In this document: positions 47,139 to 55,632 of the stretch, in pieces | Position numbering within the stretch: the first letter of the stretch is position 1 | Layout of the letters: every line of letters starts with the position of its first letter | From: Pseudomonas sp. PDM04 | Lineage (GTDB): Bacteria > Pseudomonadota > Gammaproteobacteria > Pseudomonadales > Pseudomonadaceae | Length of the DNA: 64,000 nt | NCBI RefSeq assembly: GCF_014851765.1 | Contig: NZ_JACVAI010000004.1 | Coordinates: 372,001 to 436,000 of the forward strand | Reading direction: 5' to 3' | Notes under the pieces: model-generated | Told to the model about the DNA's origin: nothing | Seen by the model: the letters and a program-made list of their open reading frames with translations, nothing else | The model's database searches: none | Position numbers and translations under genes: made by a program

Positions 47139-47462
47139 TCAGATAGGCCGGCTGCCGTACTTATTGTCAGGCTTCTTGGGCGGATCGGCGACCACATTGG
47201 CCTCCACTTCCTGCACCTTGCCGCCGCGCGCCAGGAACTCTTCCATGGCCTTGGCCAAGGCATCGCGCTCCTTGTTCTTGGCTTCCACGCTTGGCAGCTC
47301 GTCAACCGACACCGCAGCCTTGGCCTTGCCTTTGGCAGTCGGGGCCGGCGTGTCGTCACCGCTGTCTTCAACGACGTCGTCCGCCGCTGCTTCCAGACCT
47401 TCTTCGGTATCGTCCTCGTCACCTACTTCGAGGTCGTCGTTTTCCAGATCATCGTCGCTCAT
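47139..47462 (-). CDS. sutA: SutA, RNA polymerase-binding regulator of slow growth
   Basis: The protein has 107 residues. An acidic, disordered N-terminal tail (DDDLENDDLEVGDEDDTEEG) precedes a short helix (ERDALAKAMEEFLARGG) and a C-terminal tail ending KYGSRPI. This layout and sequence match SutA of P. aeruginosa, which binds RNA polymerase and raises transcription in slow-growing cells. The assignment is from memory of that protein and its location upstream of amtB-glnK; I could not align it. Confidence 0.8.
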   Translation of the reverse strand: MSDDDLENDDLEVGDEDDTEEGLEAAADDVVEDSGDDTPAPTAKGKAKAAVSVDELPSVEAKNKERDALAKAMEEFLARGGKVQEVEANVVADPPKKPDNKYGSRPI

Positions 47463-47563
47463 GTTCTACCTCATGACTTGCAAAAAGCAGGTTAGTTATA
47501 GTCCAGCTTAGCCATCTGTCGAAGGCTGCCGGAAAAATTCAGTAACCGCTGGTGACCAGCGGT

Positions 47564-47989
47564 TCATGCCCCGTCACCGTGCAAGGTGGCGAGGACTTTA
47601 CGAGCACCGCCATGATCTCGGTGCTCGCCCAGATAAACGCCTTGCCAGGTGCCCAACGCCAGCCTGCCTGCCGAAACCGGCAAACTGAGCTGACAGCCAA
47701 GTACGCTGGCCTTGAAGTGCGCCGGGAGGTCGTCCAGGCCTTCGTCGTTATGCTCATAGCCGTCTGTGCCTTGTGGGATCAGACGATTGAAAAACCGTTC
47801 GAAGTCGCGACGTACCGCCGGATCGGCGTTCTCGTTGATGGTCAACGACGCCGAGGTATGCTGCAGCCACAAATGCAACAGACCGACCCGGCATGCCTTG
47901 AGTTCAGGCAGGCCGGCGAGTAACTCGTCCGTTACCAGATGAAAGCCCCGGGGCCTTGCCCGCAGGGTAATCAGAGTCTGTTGCCACAT
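47564..47989 (-). CDS. YjbQ/UPF0047 family protein
   Basis: The protein has 141 residues. LHLWLQHTSASLTINENADP and the late LALGTWQGVYLGEHRDHG carry the conserved His and Glu of the YjbQ family. Some members have thiamine phosphate synthase-like activity in vitro, but the physiological role is unclear. The start at 47989 gives MWQQTLITLRARPRGFHLV. Confidence 0.92.
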   Translation of the reverse strand: MWQQTLITLRARPRGFHLVTDELLAGLPELKACRVGLLHLWLQHTSASLTINENADPAVRRDFERFFNRLIPQGTDGYEHNDEGLDDLPAHFKASVLGCQLSLPVSAGRLALGTWQGVYLGEHRDHGGARKVLATLHGDGA

Positions 47990-48158
47990 ACAGTTCTCCG
48001 CACGTTCGGGGCGCATTCTAGCGCGCTCTGGGAAAAAACAAAGACCCTAATATTCCTTCAATCACGTAAGTGATTGACCGTAAAAAAACGCCCACTGCAA
48101 ACGCTATAAAACAGGTACGAAAAAACCTTTCAGCAGTATCTTCACTGACAAATCCCGG

Positions 48159-48194
48159 GCAAAAAAATGCCCGGCAAGCCGGGCAGTTTTTTTG
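48159..48194 (-). terminator. Terminator after amtB
   Basis: TGCCCGGC and GCCGGGCA pair around a TT-type loop, with A and T runs on both sides. It begins 10 bases beyond the amtB stop. Confidence 0.8.
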
Positions 48195-48203
48195 TTGCGC
48201 GTC

Positions 48204-49541
48204 TTACAGGTTGTAGCCGCGCTCGTTGTGAAGCGCCAGGTCGATGCCGACAGCCTCTTCTTCTTCGGTGACACGCAAGCCCATGACAGCGTCCAGCACC
48301 TTGAGGATGATGTAGGTGACGATCGCTGTGTAGATAACGGTGAAGCCCACGCCTTTGCACTGGATCCAGACTTGTGCGGCGATGTCGGTGACGGTGCCGA
48401 AGCCACCCAGGGACGGTGCGGCGAACACACCGGTCAGGATCGCGCCGAGGATACCGCCGATACCGTGCACGCCGAAGGCGTCCAGGGAGTCGTCATAACC
48501 GAGTTTGCGTTTCAGGGTGGTGGCGCAGAAGAAGCACACCACGCCCGCTGCCAGGCCGATCACCAGCGCGCCCATCGGGCCCACGGTGCCAGCGGCCGGG
48601 GTGATGGCGACCAGGCCGGCGACCACACCCGAAGCGATACCCAGCGCACTTGGTTTGCCGTGGGTGACCCACTCGGCGAACATCCAGCCCAGTGCAGCGG
48701 CGGCGGTCGCGATCTGGGTGACCAGCATCGCCATGCCGGCGGTGCCGTTGGCGGCGGCGGCGGAACCGGCGTTGAAACCGAACCAGCCGACCCACAGCAT
48801 GGCGGCGCCCATCAGGGTGTAACCCAGGTTGTGCGGAGCCATCGGAGTGGTCGGGAAGCCTTTACGCTTGCCAAGCACGATGCACGCGACCAGACCGGCG
48901 ATACCGGCGTTGATGTGCACCACGGTGCCGCCCGCGAAATCGAGCACGCCCCAGTCCCACATCAGGCCGCCGTTGCCGGACCAGACCATGTGTGCAATCG
49001 GCGCATACACCAGGGTGAACCAGATGCCCATGAACACCAGCATCGCGGAGAACTTCATGCGCTCGGCGAAGGCACCGACGATCAGCGCCGGGGTGATGAT
49101 GGCGAAGGTCATCTGGAAGGTGATGAACACCGCTTCAGGGAACAACGCCGCCGGGCCGGTCAGGCTGGCTGGCGTGACGCCGGCGAGGAAGGCCTTGCCC
49201 ATGCCACCGAAGAAGGAGTTGAAGTTGACGACGCCCTGCTCCATGCCCGTGGTGTCGAACGCGATGCTGTAGCCATAAATGACCCACAGGATGCTGATCA
49301 GACCGGTAATGGCGAAGCACTGCATCATCACGGAAAGAATGTTTTTCGAGCGAACCATACCGCCGTAGAACAGCGCGAGGCCGGGAATGGTCATGAACAG
49401 CACCAGGGCTGTCGAGGTCAGCATCCAGGCGGTGTCGCCGGAATTGAGGACTGGGGCTGCCACTTCGTCTGCCGCCATGGCCAGGCTTGGCATTACGATG
49501 GACAACAGGGCTCCTAGCCCTGCGAATTTACGCAGAGTCAT
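48204..49541 (-). CDS. amtB: Ammonium transporter AmtB
   Basis: The protein has 445 residues with a signal peptide (MTLRKFAGLGALLSIVMPSLAMA) and eleven membrane helices. Conserved blocks include GLALFYGGMVRSKN, DFAGGTVVHINAG with a twin-histidine, and FGVHGIGGI with the other. It conducts ammonium and is closed by GlnK. It is 36 bases downstream of glnK in one operon. Confidence 0.97.
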   Translation of the reverse strand: MTLRKFAGLGALLSIVMPSLAMAADEVAAPVLNSGDTAWMLTSTALVLFMTIPGLALFYGGMVRSKNILSVMMQCFAITGLISILWVIYGYSIAFDTTGMEQGVVNFNSFFGGMGKAFLAGVTPASLTGPAALFPEAVFITFQMTFAIITPALIVGAFAERMKFSAMLVFMGIWFTLVYAPIAHMVWSGNGGLMWDWGVLDFAGGTVVHINAGIAGLVACIVLGKRKGFPTTPMAPHNLGYTLMGAAMLWVGWFGFNAGSAAAANGTAGMAMLVTQIATAAAALGWMFAEWVTHGKPSALGIASGVVAGLVAITPAAGTVGPMGALVIGLAAGVVCFFCATTLKRKLGYDDSLDAFGVHGIGGILGAILTGVFAAPSLGGFGTVTDIAAQVWIQCKGVGFTVIYTAIVTYIILKVLDAVMGLRVTEEEEAVGIDLALHNERGYNL

Positions 49542-49577
49542 ATTGTTTTCTCCTGGGGCGTTGGGGTTTGTGGCGGC

Positions 49578-49916
49578 TTAGATTGCGTCGGTATCGGTTT
49601 CGCCGGTACGGATGCGAATCGCCTGTTCCAGATTGACCACGAAGATCTTGCCGTCACCGATCTTGCCGGTGTTGGCGGCCTTGGTTATCGCCTCGATAAC
49701 CCGGTCGAGATCCTTGTCGTCAATGGCGACATCAATCTTCACCTTTGGCAGGAAATCGACCACGTACTCCGCGCCGCGATACAGCTCGGTGTGACCCTTC
49801 TGCCGACCGAAGCCTTTGACTTCAGTGACGGTAATGCCCTGCACGCCGATCTCGGACAACGACTCGCGCACGTCGTCCAACTTGAACGGCTTGATGATGG
49901 CAGTGACTAGCTTCAT
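49578..49916 (-). CDS. glnK: PII signal protein GlnK
   Basis: The protein has 112 residues. It begins MKLVTAIIKPFKLDDVRESL and has the T-loop with uridylylation site Y51 (ELYRGAEY), and GKIGDGKIFV. It senses 2-oxoglutarate and ATP/ADP, binds AmtB and modulates NtrB and GlnE. Linkage with amtB and the sigma-54 promoter upstream indicates GlnK rather than GlnB. Confidence 0.96.
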   Translation of the reverse strand: MKLVTAIIKPFKLDDVRESLSEIGVQGITVTEVKGFGRQKGHTELYRGAEYVVDFLPKVKIDVAIDDKDLDRVIEAITKAANTGKIGDGKIFVVNLEQAIRIRTGETDTDAI

Positions 49917-50124
49917 GAAAACTCTCTCCCGAATTGGTGGACTTGCCCCAGGAAAACAAACCCGTCTCAAGTCTAAGCGCAGTGCCTGGCTTTGTAACGC
50001 ATCGTCGGCCTTACCTGCCCGTCCGACGCCAGCTAACCGCTCCGCGCGAAACACTTCCCCCGTTTCGCTTGGCGCACTGCATTCGTCACAGCGACTGCAT
50101 CAGTGCATGGGTTACTACCGACTA

Positions 50125-50140
50125 AGCAGAAAGCTTGCCA
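50125..50140 (-). promoter_or_regulatory. Sigma-54 promoter of glnK-amtB
   Basis: On the minus strand the sequence is TGGCAAGCTTTCTGCT. It has GG and GC separated by exactly ten bases and fits the consensus TGGCACGNNNNTTGCT apart from two changes. It lies about 208 bases before the glnK start, so the leader would be long. Confidence 0.7.
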
Positions 50141-50215
50141 GCTCGGCAAAAACCCCGGAATTCAATCGCTTGCCCGCATCAATAGGCCATTGCGCTTTAA
50201 TGGCCCTGCTTATAC

Positions 50216-50230
50216 GCACAACAACGGTGC
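50216..50230. promoter_or_regulatory. NtrC binding site
   Basis: GCACAACAACGGTGC has the GCAC-N7-GTGC arrangement of NtrC sites. It is 76 bases upstream of the sigma-54 promoter, within the usual enhancer range. A weaker GCGC-N7-GCCC match at 50192-50206 could be a second site. Confidence 0.6.
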
Positions 50231-50334
50231 GCTGCCGTCCGTCCGCATGCGCGAAAAGCGTGCAGGACCAGTGGTCGGAATGGGCTTGGGACGCTGCGTG
50301 ATACACTGCGGGCCTCGTTTACAGGACATTGCCC

Positions 50335-50595
50335 ATGCTTGCGCCCAAAGACTTCCTCGACGCCCTGACCGGCACCGCCTCCCGTCTCTTCAGCGGCGAC
50401 ACGCCACTGCCGAAAAGCGAAATCGAAAGCCAGTTCAAGATGCTGCTGCAAAGCGCCTTCAGCAAACTGGACCTGGTGAGCCGCGAAGAATTCGACAGCC
50501 AGATGGTCGTCCTTGCGCGCACCCGCGCCCGCCTGGAAGCGCTTGAAACCAAGGTCGCGGAAATGGAAGCGAAGCTGACCCCGCCAACCGAATGA
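50335..50595 (+). CDS. ubiK: UbiK (YqiC), ubiquinone biosynthesis accessory factor
   Basis: The protein has 86 residues. It begins MLAPKDFLDALTGTASRLF and ends in a coiled coil (RTRARLEALETKVAEMEAKL), as in UbiK/YqiC. It assists aerobic ubiquinone synthesis, binding UbiJ. The start at 50335 follows AGGACATTGCCC; the upstream GTG-less extension of two codons is not needed. Confidence 0.9.
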   Translation: MLAPKDFLDALTGTASRLFSGDTPLPKSEIESQFKMLLQSAFSKLDLVSREEFDSQMVVLARTRARLEALETKVAEMEAKLTPPTE

Positions 50596-50789
50596 ACCTC
50601 GCGAGCGTGCCCGCTTGTACAGGGGCCTGCCTCGCTGATCGATCCAATTGAGCCTGCGTACCCCACCAGAACCAGCGCGCAACATCCTGCGAAACTTCGC
50701 CTTCGCCGTTGCCGCCCGAAACCCTGTCCCCCGTCTACCCTTTTAAAAAGCCGCAGGAAGCGGCCGTCTCATTCGCTCAAGGAACGACC

Positions 50790-52283
50790 ATGTCCCTCTC
50801 CATCGTCCACAGCCGCGCCCAAGTCGGCGTGGATGCGCCTGCTGTTACCGTTGAAGTTCATCTGGCCAATGGTTTGCCGTCGTTGACCATGGTGGGTTTA
50901 CCGGAGGCCGCGGTGAAGGAGAGCAAGGATCGGGTGCGCAGCGCGATCATCAATTCGGGGCTGCAGTTTCCGGCGCGGCGGATCACGCTGAATCTGGCGC
51001 CGGCCGACTTGCCCAAGGATGGCGGGCGATTCGATCTGGCGATTGCCCTGGGGATTCTATCGGCGAGCGTGCAAGTGCCGACCTTGACTTTGGACAACGT
51101 GGAATGCCTGGGCGAACTGGCGTTGTCCGGCGAAGTCCGGCCGGTTCGCGGGGTGTTGCCGGCGGCGCTCGCGGCGCGCAGGGCCGGGCGTACGCTGGTG
51201 GTGCCCCGGGCGAATGCCGAAGAGGCGTGCCTGGCGTCGGGATTGAGGGTGATTGCGGTGGATCATCTGCTGCAGGCGGTGGCGCATTTCAATGGGCATA
51301 CACCGGTTGAGCCTTATGCCTCGGACGGTCTGATCCACGCCGCCAAACCCTATCCCGACCTCAGCGAAGTGCAAGGCCAACTGGCGGCCAAACGCGCGCT
51401 GCTGATTGCGGCAGCGGGGGCGCATAACCTGCTGTTCAGTGGACCGCCGGGCACGGGCAAGACCCTGCTCGCCAGCCGATTGCCGGGCTTGCTGCCACCC
51501 CTGGCCGAGCATGAAGCCTTGGAAGTCGCGGCGATTCAGTCAGTGGCCAGCGGCGCACCGCTGACCCATTGGCCGCAGCGGCCATTTCGCCAGCCCCATC
51601 ACTCGGCGTCCGGTCCGGCGCTGGTCGGGGGCAGTTCAAAACCGCAGCCGGGCGAAATTACCCTGGCCCATCATGGCGTGCTGTTTCTCGATGAACTGCC
51701 GGAGTTTGATCGCAAGGTGCTGGAGGTGCTGAGAGAGCCGCTGGAGTCCGGGCATATCGTGATTGCCCGGGCCAGGGAACGCGTGCGCTTTCCGGCGCGC
51801 TTTCAGTTGGTGGCGGCGATGAACCCTTGCCCCTGCGGCTATCTTGGCGAGCCCACGGGCCGGTGTTCGTGCACGCCGGACATGGTGCAGCGCTACCGCA
51901 ACAAACTGTCGGGGCCGCTGCTGGATCGCATCGACTTGCACCTGACCGTGGCCCGGGAAGCCACGGCGCTGAATCCTGCGGTAAAACCCGGCGAAGACAC
52001 TGCATCAGCCGCCACGCGGGTGGCCGATGCGCGCGAACGGCAGCACAGGCGCCAAGGCTGCGCCAATGCCTTCCTCGACCTGCCGGGCTTGCGCCGTCAC
52101 TGCCACTTGTCCGCAACCGATGAAACCTGGCTGGAGACAGCCTGCGAACGATTGAACCTGTCACTGAGGTCCGCCCATCGACTGCTCAAGGTGGCGCGTA
52201 CATTGGCGGATCTTGAGCAAGTCGAAGGCATTGCACGTGAGCATCTGGCCGAAGCGTTGCAGTATCGGCCAGCGACTCAGTAA
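50790..52283 (+). CDS. yifB: YifB, Mg-chelatase-type AAA+ ATPase
   Basis: The protein has 497 residues. An N-terminal Lon-like domain (VHSRAQVGVDAPAVTVEVHLANGLPS) is followed by a AAA+ module with Walker A FSGPPGTGKT and Walker B GVLFLDELPEF, and a C-terminal Mg-chelatase domain with CPCGY and a Cys-rich loop. Also called ComM in naturally transformable bacteria, where it aids branch migration. The start at 50790 follows GGAACGACC. Confidence 0.95.
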   Translation: MSLSIVHSRAQVGVDAPAVTVEVHLANGLPSLTMVGLPEAAVKESKDRVRSAIINSGLQFPARRITLNLAPADLPKDGGRFDLAIALGILSASVQVPTLTLDNVECLGELALSGEVRPVRGVLPAALAARRAGRTLVVPRANAEEACLASGLRVIAVDHLLQAVAHFNGHTPVEPYASDGLIHAAKPYPDLSEVQGQLAAKRALLIAAAGAHNLLFSGPPGTGKTLLASRLPGLLPPLAEHEALEVAAIQSVASGAPLTHWPQRPFRQPHHSASGPALVGGSSKPQPGEITLAHHGVLFLDELPEFDRKVLEVLREPLESGHIVIARARERVRFPARFQLVAAMNPCPCGYLGEPTGRCSCTPDMVQRYRNKLSGPLLDRIDLHLTVAREATALNPAVKPGEDTASAATRVADARERQHRRQGCANAFLDLPGLRRHCHLSATDETWLETACERLNLSLRSAHRLLKVARTLADLEQVEGIAREHLAEALQYRPATQ

Positions 52284-52307
52284 GGCTTGGGATTGAGTCG
52301 TGCCCCA

Positions 52308-52378
52308 ATCGCGAGCAGGCTCGCTCCCACAATGGATCCGCATACACCGGACCTTGTGGGAGCGAGCCTGCTCGCGAT
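52308..52378. repeat. REPIN with perfect 23-bp arms
   Basis: ATCGCGAGCAGGCTCGCTCCCAC (52308-52330) and its exact reverse complement (52356-52378) flank a 25-base loop. It is the cleanest REPIN in the window, between the convergent yifB and chemoreceptor genes, and can fold into a long hairpin. Confidence 0.95.
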
Positions 52379-52396
52379 AGCTATCTCAGCCGCACC

Positions 52397-54373
52397 TCAA
52401 CGAAACCGATCAACCTCGGACCGCAGATCTGCCGCCAGTTTCTCCAGCTCCTTGGCCGTGACGGCCAGGTTCGCCACCACCTCGCGCTGCTCGCTGTTGG
52501 CCAGCGCAATGCTTTGCAGGTTGCTGCTGAGCAGGGTCGCGGTGCTGCTCTGTTCCTGGGTCGCGGTGGTAATCGCTGCGAATTGCTGGCCCGCCGAGCG
52601 GCTCTGTTCATCGATGCGCGCCAGCGCCGATGCGACGTTGGCGTTGCGCGACAGGCCTTCCTGCATCAGCACGTTGCCCTGCTCCATGGTGCTGATGGCG
52701 TTGCCGGTTTCCTGCTGGATGCTCTGGATCATGCCGGAGATCTCGTCAGTCGCCTGACGCGTGCGGGACGCCAGGTTGCGCACCTCATCGGCCACCACGG
52801 CAAAACCACGACCCTGCTCACCGGCACGGGCCGCTTCGATCGCCGCGTTGAGCGCCAGCAGGTTGGTTTGCTCGGCGATGGAAGTGATCGTCCCGACAAT
52901 GCCGCCGATTTCCTGGGAACGCTGCCCCAGGGTGTTGATCACGGTTGCCGTGCTGTTCAAGGCACCCGCGATCTGTTCCAGGGACGACGACGCTTCGTCC
53001 ATGGACGTACGACCGATCTGCGTTTGCTGGGCGTTTTCCTGCGCCAGGCGCTGGGTGTTGCCCATGTTGTCGGCAATGTTCAGCGACGTGGCGCTGAACT
53101 CTTCCACGGCACCGGCCATGCTGGTGATTTCACCCGATTGCTGCTCCATCCCTTCATAGGCGCCACCGGACAGGCCGGACAGCGCCTGAGCGCGGCTGTT
53201 GACCTCTTGCGAGGCCTTGCGGATGTGCTCGACCATCGTCGACAGCGCCTGGCTCATCTGGTTGAAAGCACGGGCCAGTTGACCGATTTCATCGTTGCTC
53301 GACACATTCAGGCGCACGCTCAGGTCACCGGCACCGAGAGCTTCGGCCTGGCGTACCAGATCGCCCAGCGGCGCCAGCTTGCTGCGCAGCAGCCAGACGG
53401 CCGAGCCTACGGCGATCAGCATCGCCAGCAGACTGCCAATCGCCAGTTGAATCCCGACGCTCCAGGTTACCGCGCTGATTTCTTCCTGCGGCATGCTGGC
53501 CACGACCGACCACGGGCCGTCCTCGAAAGGCACGGAGACGCTGTAGAAGTCTTCGGACGTGTCGCTCCAGAAGCCGCCCTTGCTCGGCGTTTTCGACAGC
53601 GCGTTGATGGCCGGGGCGGCCTTGTCCAGCGCCTGGACGCCGGCGATCGGCACCAGCCAGTTGTTTTTCTCGTCCAGCAGCGCCAGAGAACCGGTCTGGC
53701 CGATGCGGAAGCGTTTCAGGTTGGCGAACTGAGCGTTCTGCGCATCGGTGTAGTCGAAGCCGACATACAGCACGGCAATCACCTTGCCGCTGCCATCGCG
53801 CACCGGCGTGTACTGTGACATGTAGTAGCGCTCGAACAACAGGGACCGGCCGACGAAGCTTTGCCCTGCCATCAGGCGGGCATATGCCGGGTTCGCGTGG
53901 TCGAGGACGGTGCCGATGGCACGACTGCCATCCTGTTTGCTGACGTTGGTACTGACCCGGATGAATTCTTCGCCGCTGCGCACGAAGACCGTGGCCACAC
54001 CTGCGGTCATCTGCTTGAACTCGTCCACTTCCTTGAAGTTGTTGTTGAGCACTTCATTGCCCAGGTGCAAGCCCGGTGTCTGCGTACCCGCGACACTGAT
54101 CTGCTCCTCCGGGTGCACGCTCAGCCCCCCGGTAAAACGCTTTTCGAACAGCCCCGCCAGACGCTGGGTGCTTTCACGCAACGTGCCGTGGAAGGTGCTC
54201 AACTGATCGGCCAGCAAGCGGGCCTCGCTGGCCAGGTGTTCCTCACGGGTGGCGAGGTTGGCAGTGTCCAGCGAACGCAGGGCAAACAAGGTACTGCCGG
54301 TGATGACGACCGCCAGTATCACGGCTAGCGCAAGGCCGAGCTGTGAGGCAATCCGGGCACGGGGTTGAGACAT
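52397..54373 (-). CDS. Methyl-accepting chemotaxis protein with Cache sensor domain
   Basis: The protein has 658 residues. A first membrane helix (about 10-32) is followed by a large periplasmic Cache_3/Cache_2-type sensor (EVDEFKQMTAGVATVFVRSGEEFIRVST, then YTPVRDGSGKVIAVLYVGFDY). A second helix (about 307-328), HAMP, and the signalling hairpin tip EQTNLLALNAAIEAARAGEQG follow. It directs chemotaxis via CheA/CheW. The ligand is not readable from sequence. It lacks a C-terminal CheR-tethering pentapeptide. Confidence 0.93.
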   Translation of the reverse strand: MSQPRARIASQLGLALAVILAVVITGSTLFALRSLDTANLATREEHLASEARLLADQLSTFHGTLRESTQRLAGLFEKRFTGGLSVHPEEQISVAGTQTPGLHLGNEVLNNNFKEVDEFKQMTAGVATVFVRSGEEFIRVSTNVSKQDGSRAIGTVLDHANPAYARLMAGQSFVGRSLLFERYYMSQYTPVRDGSGKVIAVLYVGFDYTDAQNAQFANLKRFRIGQTGSLALLDEKNNWLVPIAGVQALDKAAPAINALSKTPSKGGFWSDTSEDFYSVSVPFEDGPWSVVASMPQEEISAVTWSVGIQLAIGSLLAMLIAVGSAVWLLRSKLAPLGDLVRQAEALGAGDLSVRLNVSSNDEIGQLARAFNQMSQALSTMVEHIRKASQEVNSRAQALSGLSGGAYEGMEQQSGEITSMAGAVEEFSATSLNIADNMGNTQRLAQENAQQTQIGRTSMDEASSSLEQIAGALNSTATVINTLGQRSQEIGGIVGTITSIAEQTNLLALNAAIEAARAGEQGRGFAVVADEVRNLASRTRQATDEISGMIQSIQQETGNAISTMEQGNVLMQEGLSRNANVASALARIDEQSRSAGQQFAAITTATQEQSSTATLLSSNLQSIALANSEQREVVANLAVTAKELEKLAADLRSEVDRFR

Positions 54374-54553
54374 GACGGCTCCTGGCCGAGCGACCCCTCT
54401 TCCTTGATTGGCTGCTCAGCAAATTTTTCTAATAATGGGAATTGCTCAGAACCTGCACGAGGGTTCCACAATCATACTTTCGGCGCGAATCCCTAATACT
54501 TGAGTGGTTATCTCGGATATCTTGCAAGCCCGTAACCACGGGCGCGCAAACGT

Positions 54554-55474
54554 TCAACACAGGTGCTCGACCGCCGGCAGTTTCATGGCCTGAACCTCGC
54601 CCAGCAGGAAATCGCTGAGGCGGCGCAATCGTTCACCTCCGGGGCGGGTTTTCGGCCAGACCAGGTAATAATGCTCACCGCTGGCGACGGCGGTCGGCCA
54701 CGGCAGACTCAGGCGCCCCTGCGCCACATCCTCGGCCACCATCAGCAGGTCGCCCATCGAGACGCCGTAGCCCCGGGCCGCCGCGATCATCCCCAACTCC
54801 AGCGTATCGAACACCTGGCCGCCCTTGAGCGATACCTGATCGGTCAGGCCCATGCGCTCCAGCCAACTGCGCCAGTCACGCCGGTCCGGCGTCGGGTGCA
54901 ACAGATCGGCATTGGCCAGGCGCGTGACATCCCACGGCTGGTCGTTGAGCAGATTCGGCGCGCCCACCGGGATCAGCTCTTCCGGGAACAGCAAGGTGGC
55001 TTCCCAGTCCGGTGGGAACCGCCCGTTGCCGAGGATCACGGCGCAGTCGAAGGGCTCGTGGTTGAAGTCCACCGAATCGATGTCCATCCAGGCGCTGGTC
55101 AACTGCACTTCGTTGCCCGGTTGCAGGTGGCGGAACCGGCTCAGCCGCGCCAGCAACCAGCGCATGGTCAGGGTCGACGGGGCTTTCATGCGCAGAATGT
55201 CGTCTTCGGCGCGCAAGGTGTTGCACGCCCGCTCGAGTGCGGTGAAACCTTCGCGAATGCCCGGCAGGATCAACCGTGCCGACTCGGTCAGTTGCAAATG
55301 GCGCCCGCTGCGATGAAACAAGCGGCAGGCGAAATGCTCTTCGAGTGTACGAATGTGCCGACTGACTGCGCTCTGCGTAATCGACAGCTCTTCGGCGGCG
55401 CGAGTAAACGAGCTATGCCGCGCCGCCGCTTCGAAGGCACGAAGGGCGTAAAGGGGTGGGAGGCGACGAGACAC
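54554..55474 (-). CDS. LysR-family regulator (GcvA-like)
   Basis: The protein has 306 residues. It has the LysR winged-helix N-terminus (LYALRAFEAAARHSSFTRAAEELSITQSAVSRHIRTLE) and a periplasmic-binding-like effector domain. The PPLYALRAF start and short spacing resemble GcvA/AmpR. It is divergent from the MATE exporter gene by 158 bases and could control it. The effector is unknown. Confidence 0.92.
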   Translation of the reverse strand: MSRRLPPLYALRAFEAAARHSSFTRAAEELSITQSAVSRHIRTLEEHFACRLFHRSGRHLQLTESARLILPGIREGFTALERACNTLRAEDDILRMKAPSTLTMRWLLARLSRFRHLQPGNEVQLTSAWMDIDSVDFNHEPFDCAVILGNGRFPPDWEATLLFPEELIPVGAPNLLNDQPWDVTRLANADLLHPTPDRRDWRSWLERMGLTDQVSLKGGQVFDTLELGMIAAARGYGVSMGDLLMVAEDVAQGRLSLPWPTAVASGEHYYLVWPKTRPGGERLRRLSDFLLGEVQAMKLPAVEHLC

Positions 55475-55632
55475 CAGGAATACTCCGACAGCGTAATCCC
55501 ATCAATCTATCAGAAGCCTCTCTAGATGAGTTTTTATCATGCCACCCATCCTATTTATCCCTTTGTGAAAACCCCGCAGAGCGCCGAGAATCGACGCTTT
55601 CCTGTTCTCTTTGACGATTGGGCGTGATGATC

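Larger units (their letters stand above)
49917..50334. promoter_or_regulatory. Regulatory region between glnK and ubiK
   Basis: These 418 bases contain no gene. They hold the sigma-54 promoter and NtrC site for glnK-amtB (separate entries) and presumably the ubiK promoter near the right end. Confidence 0.6.
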
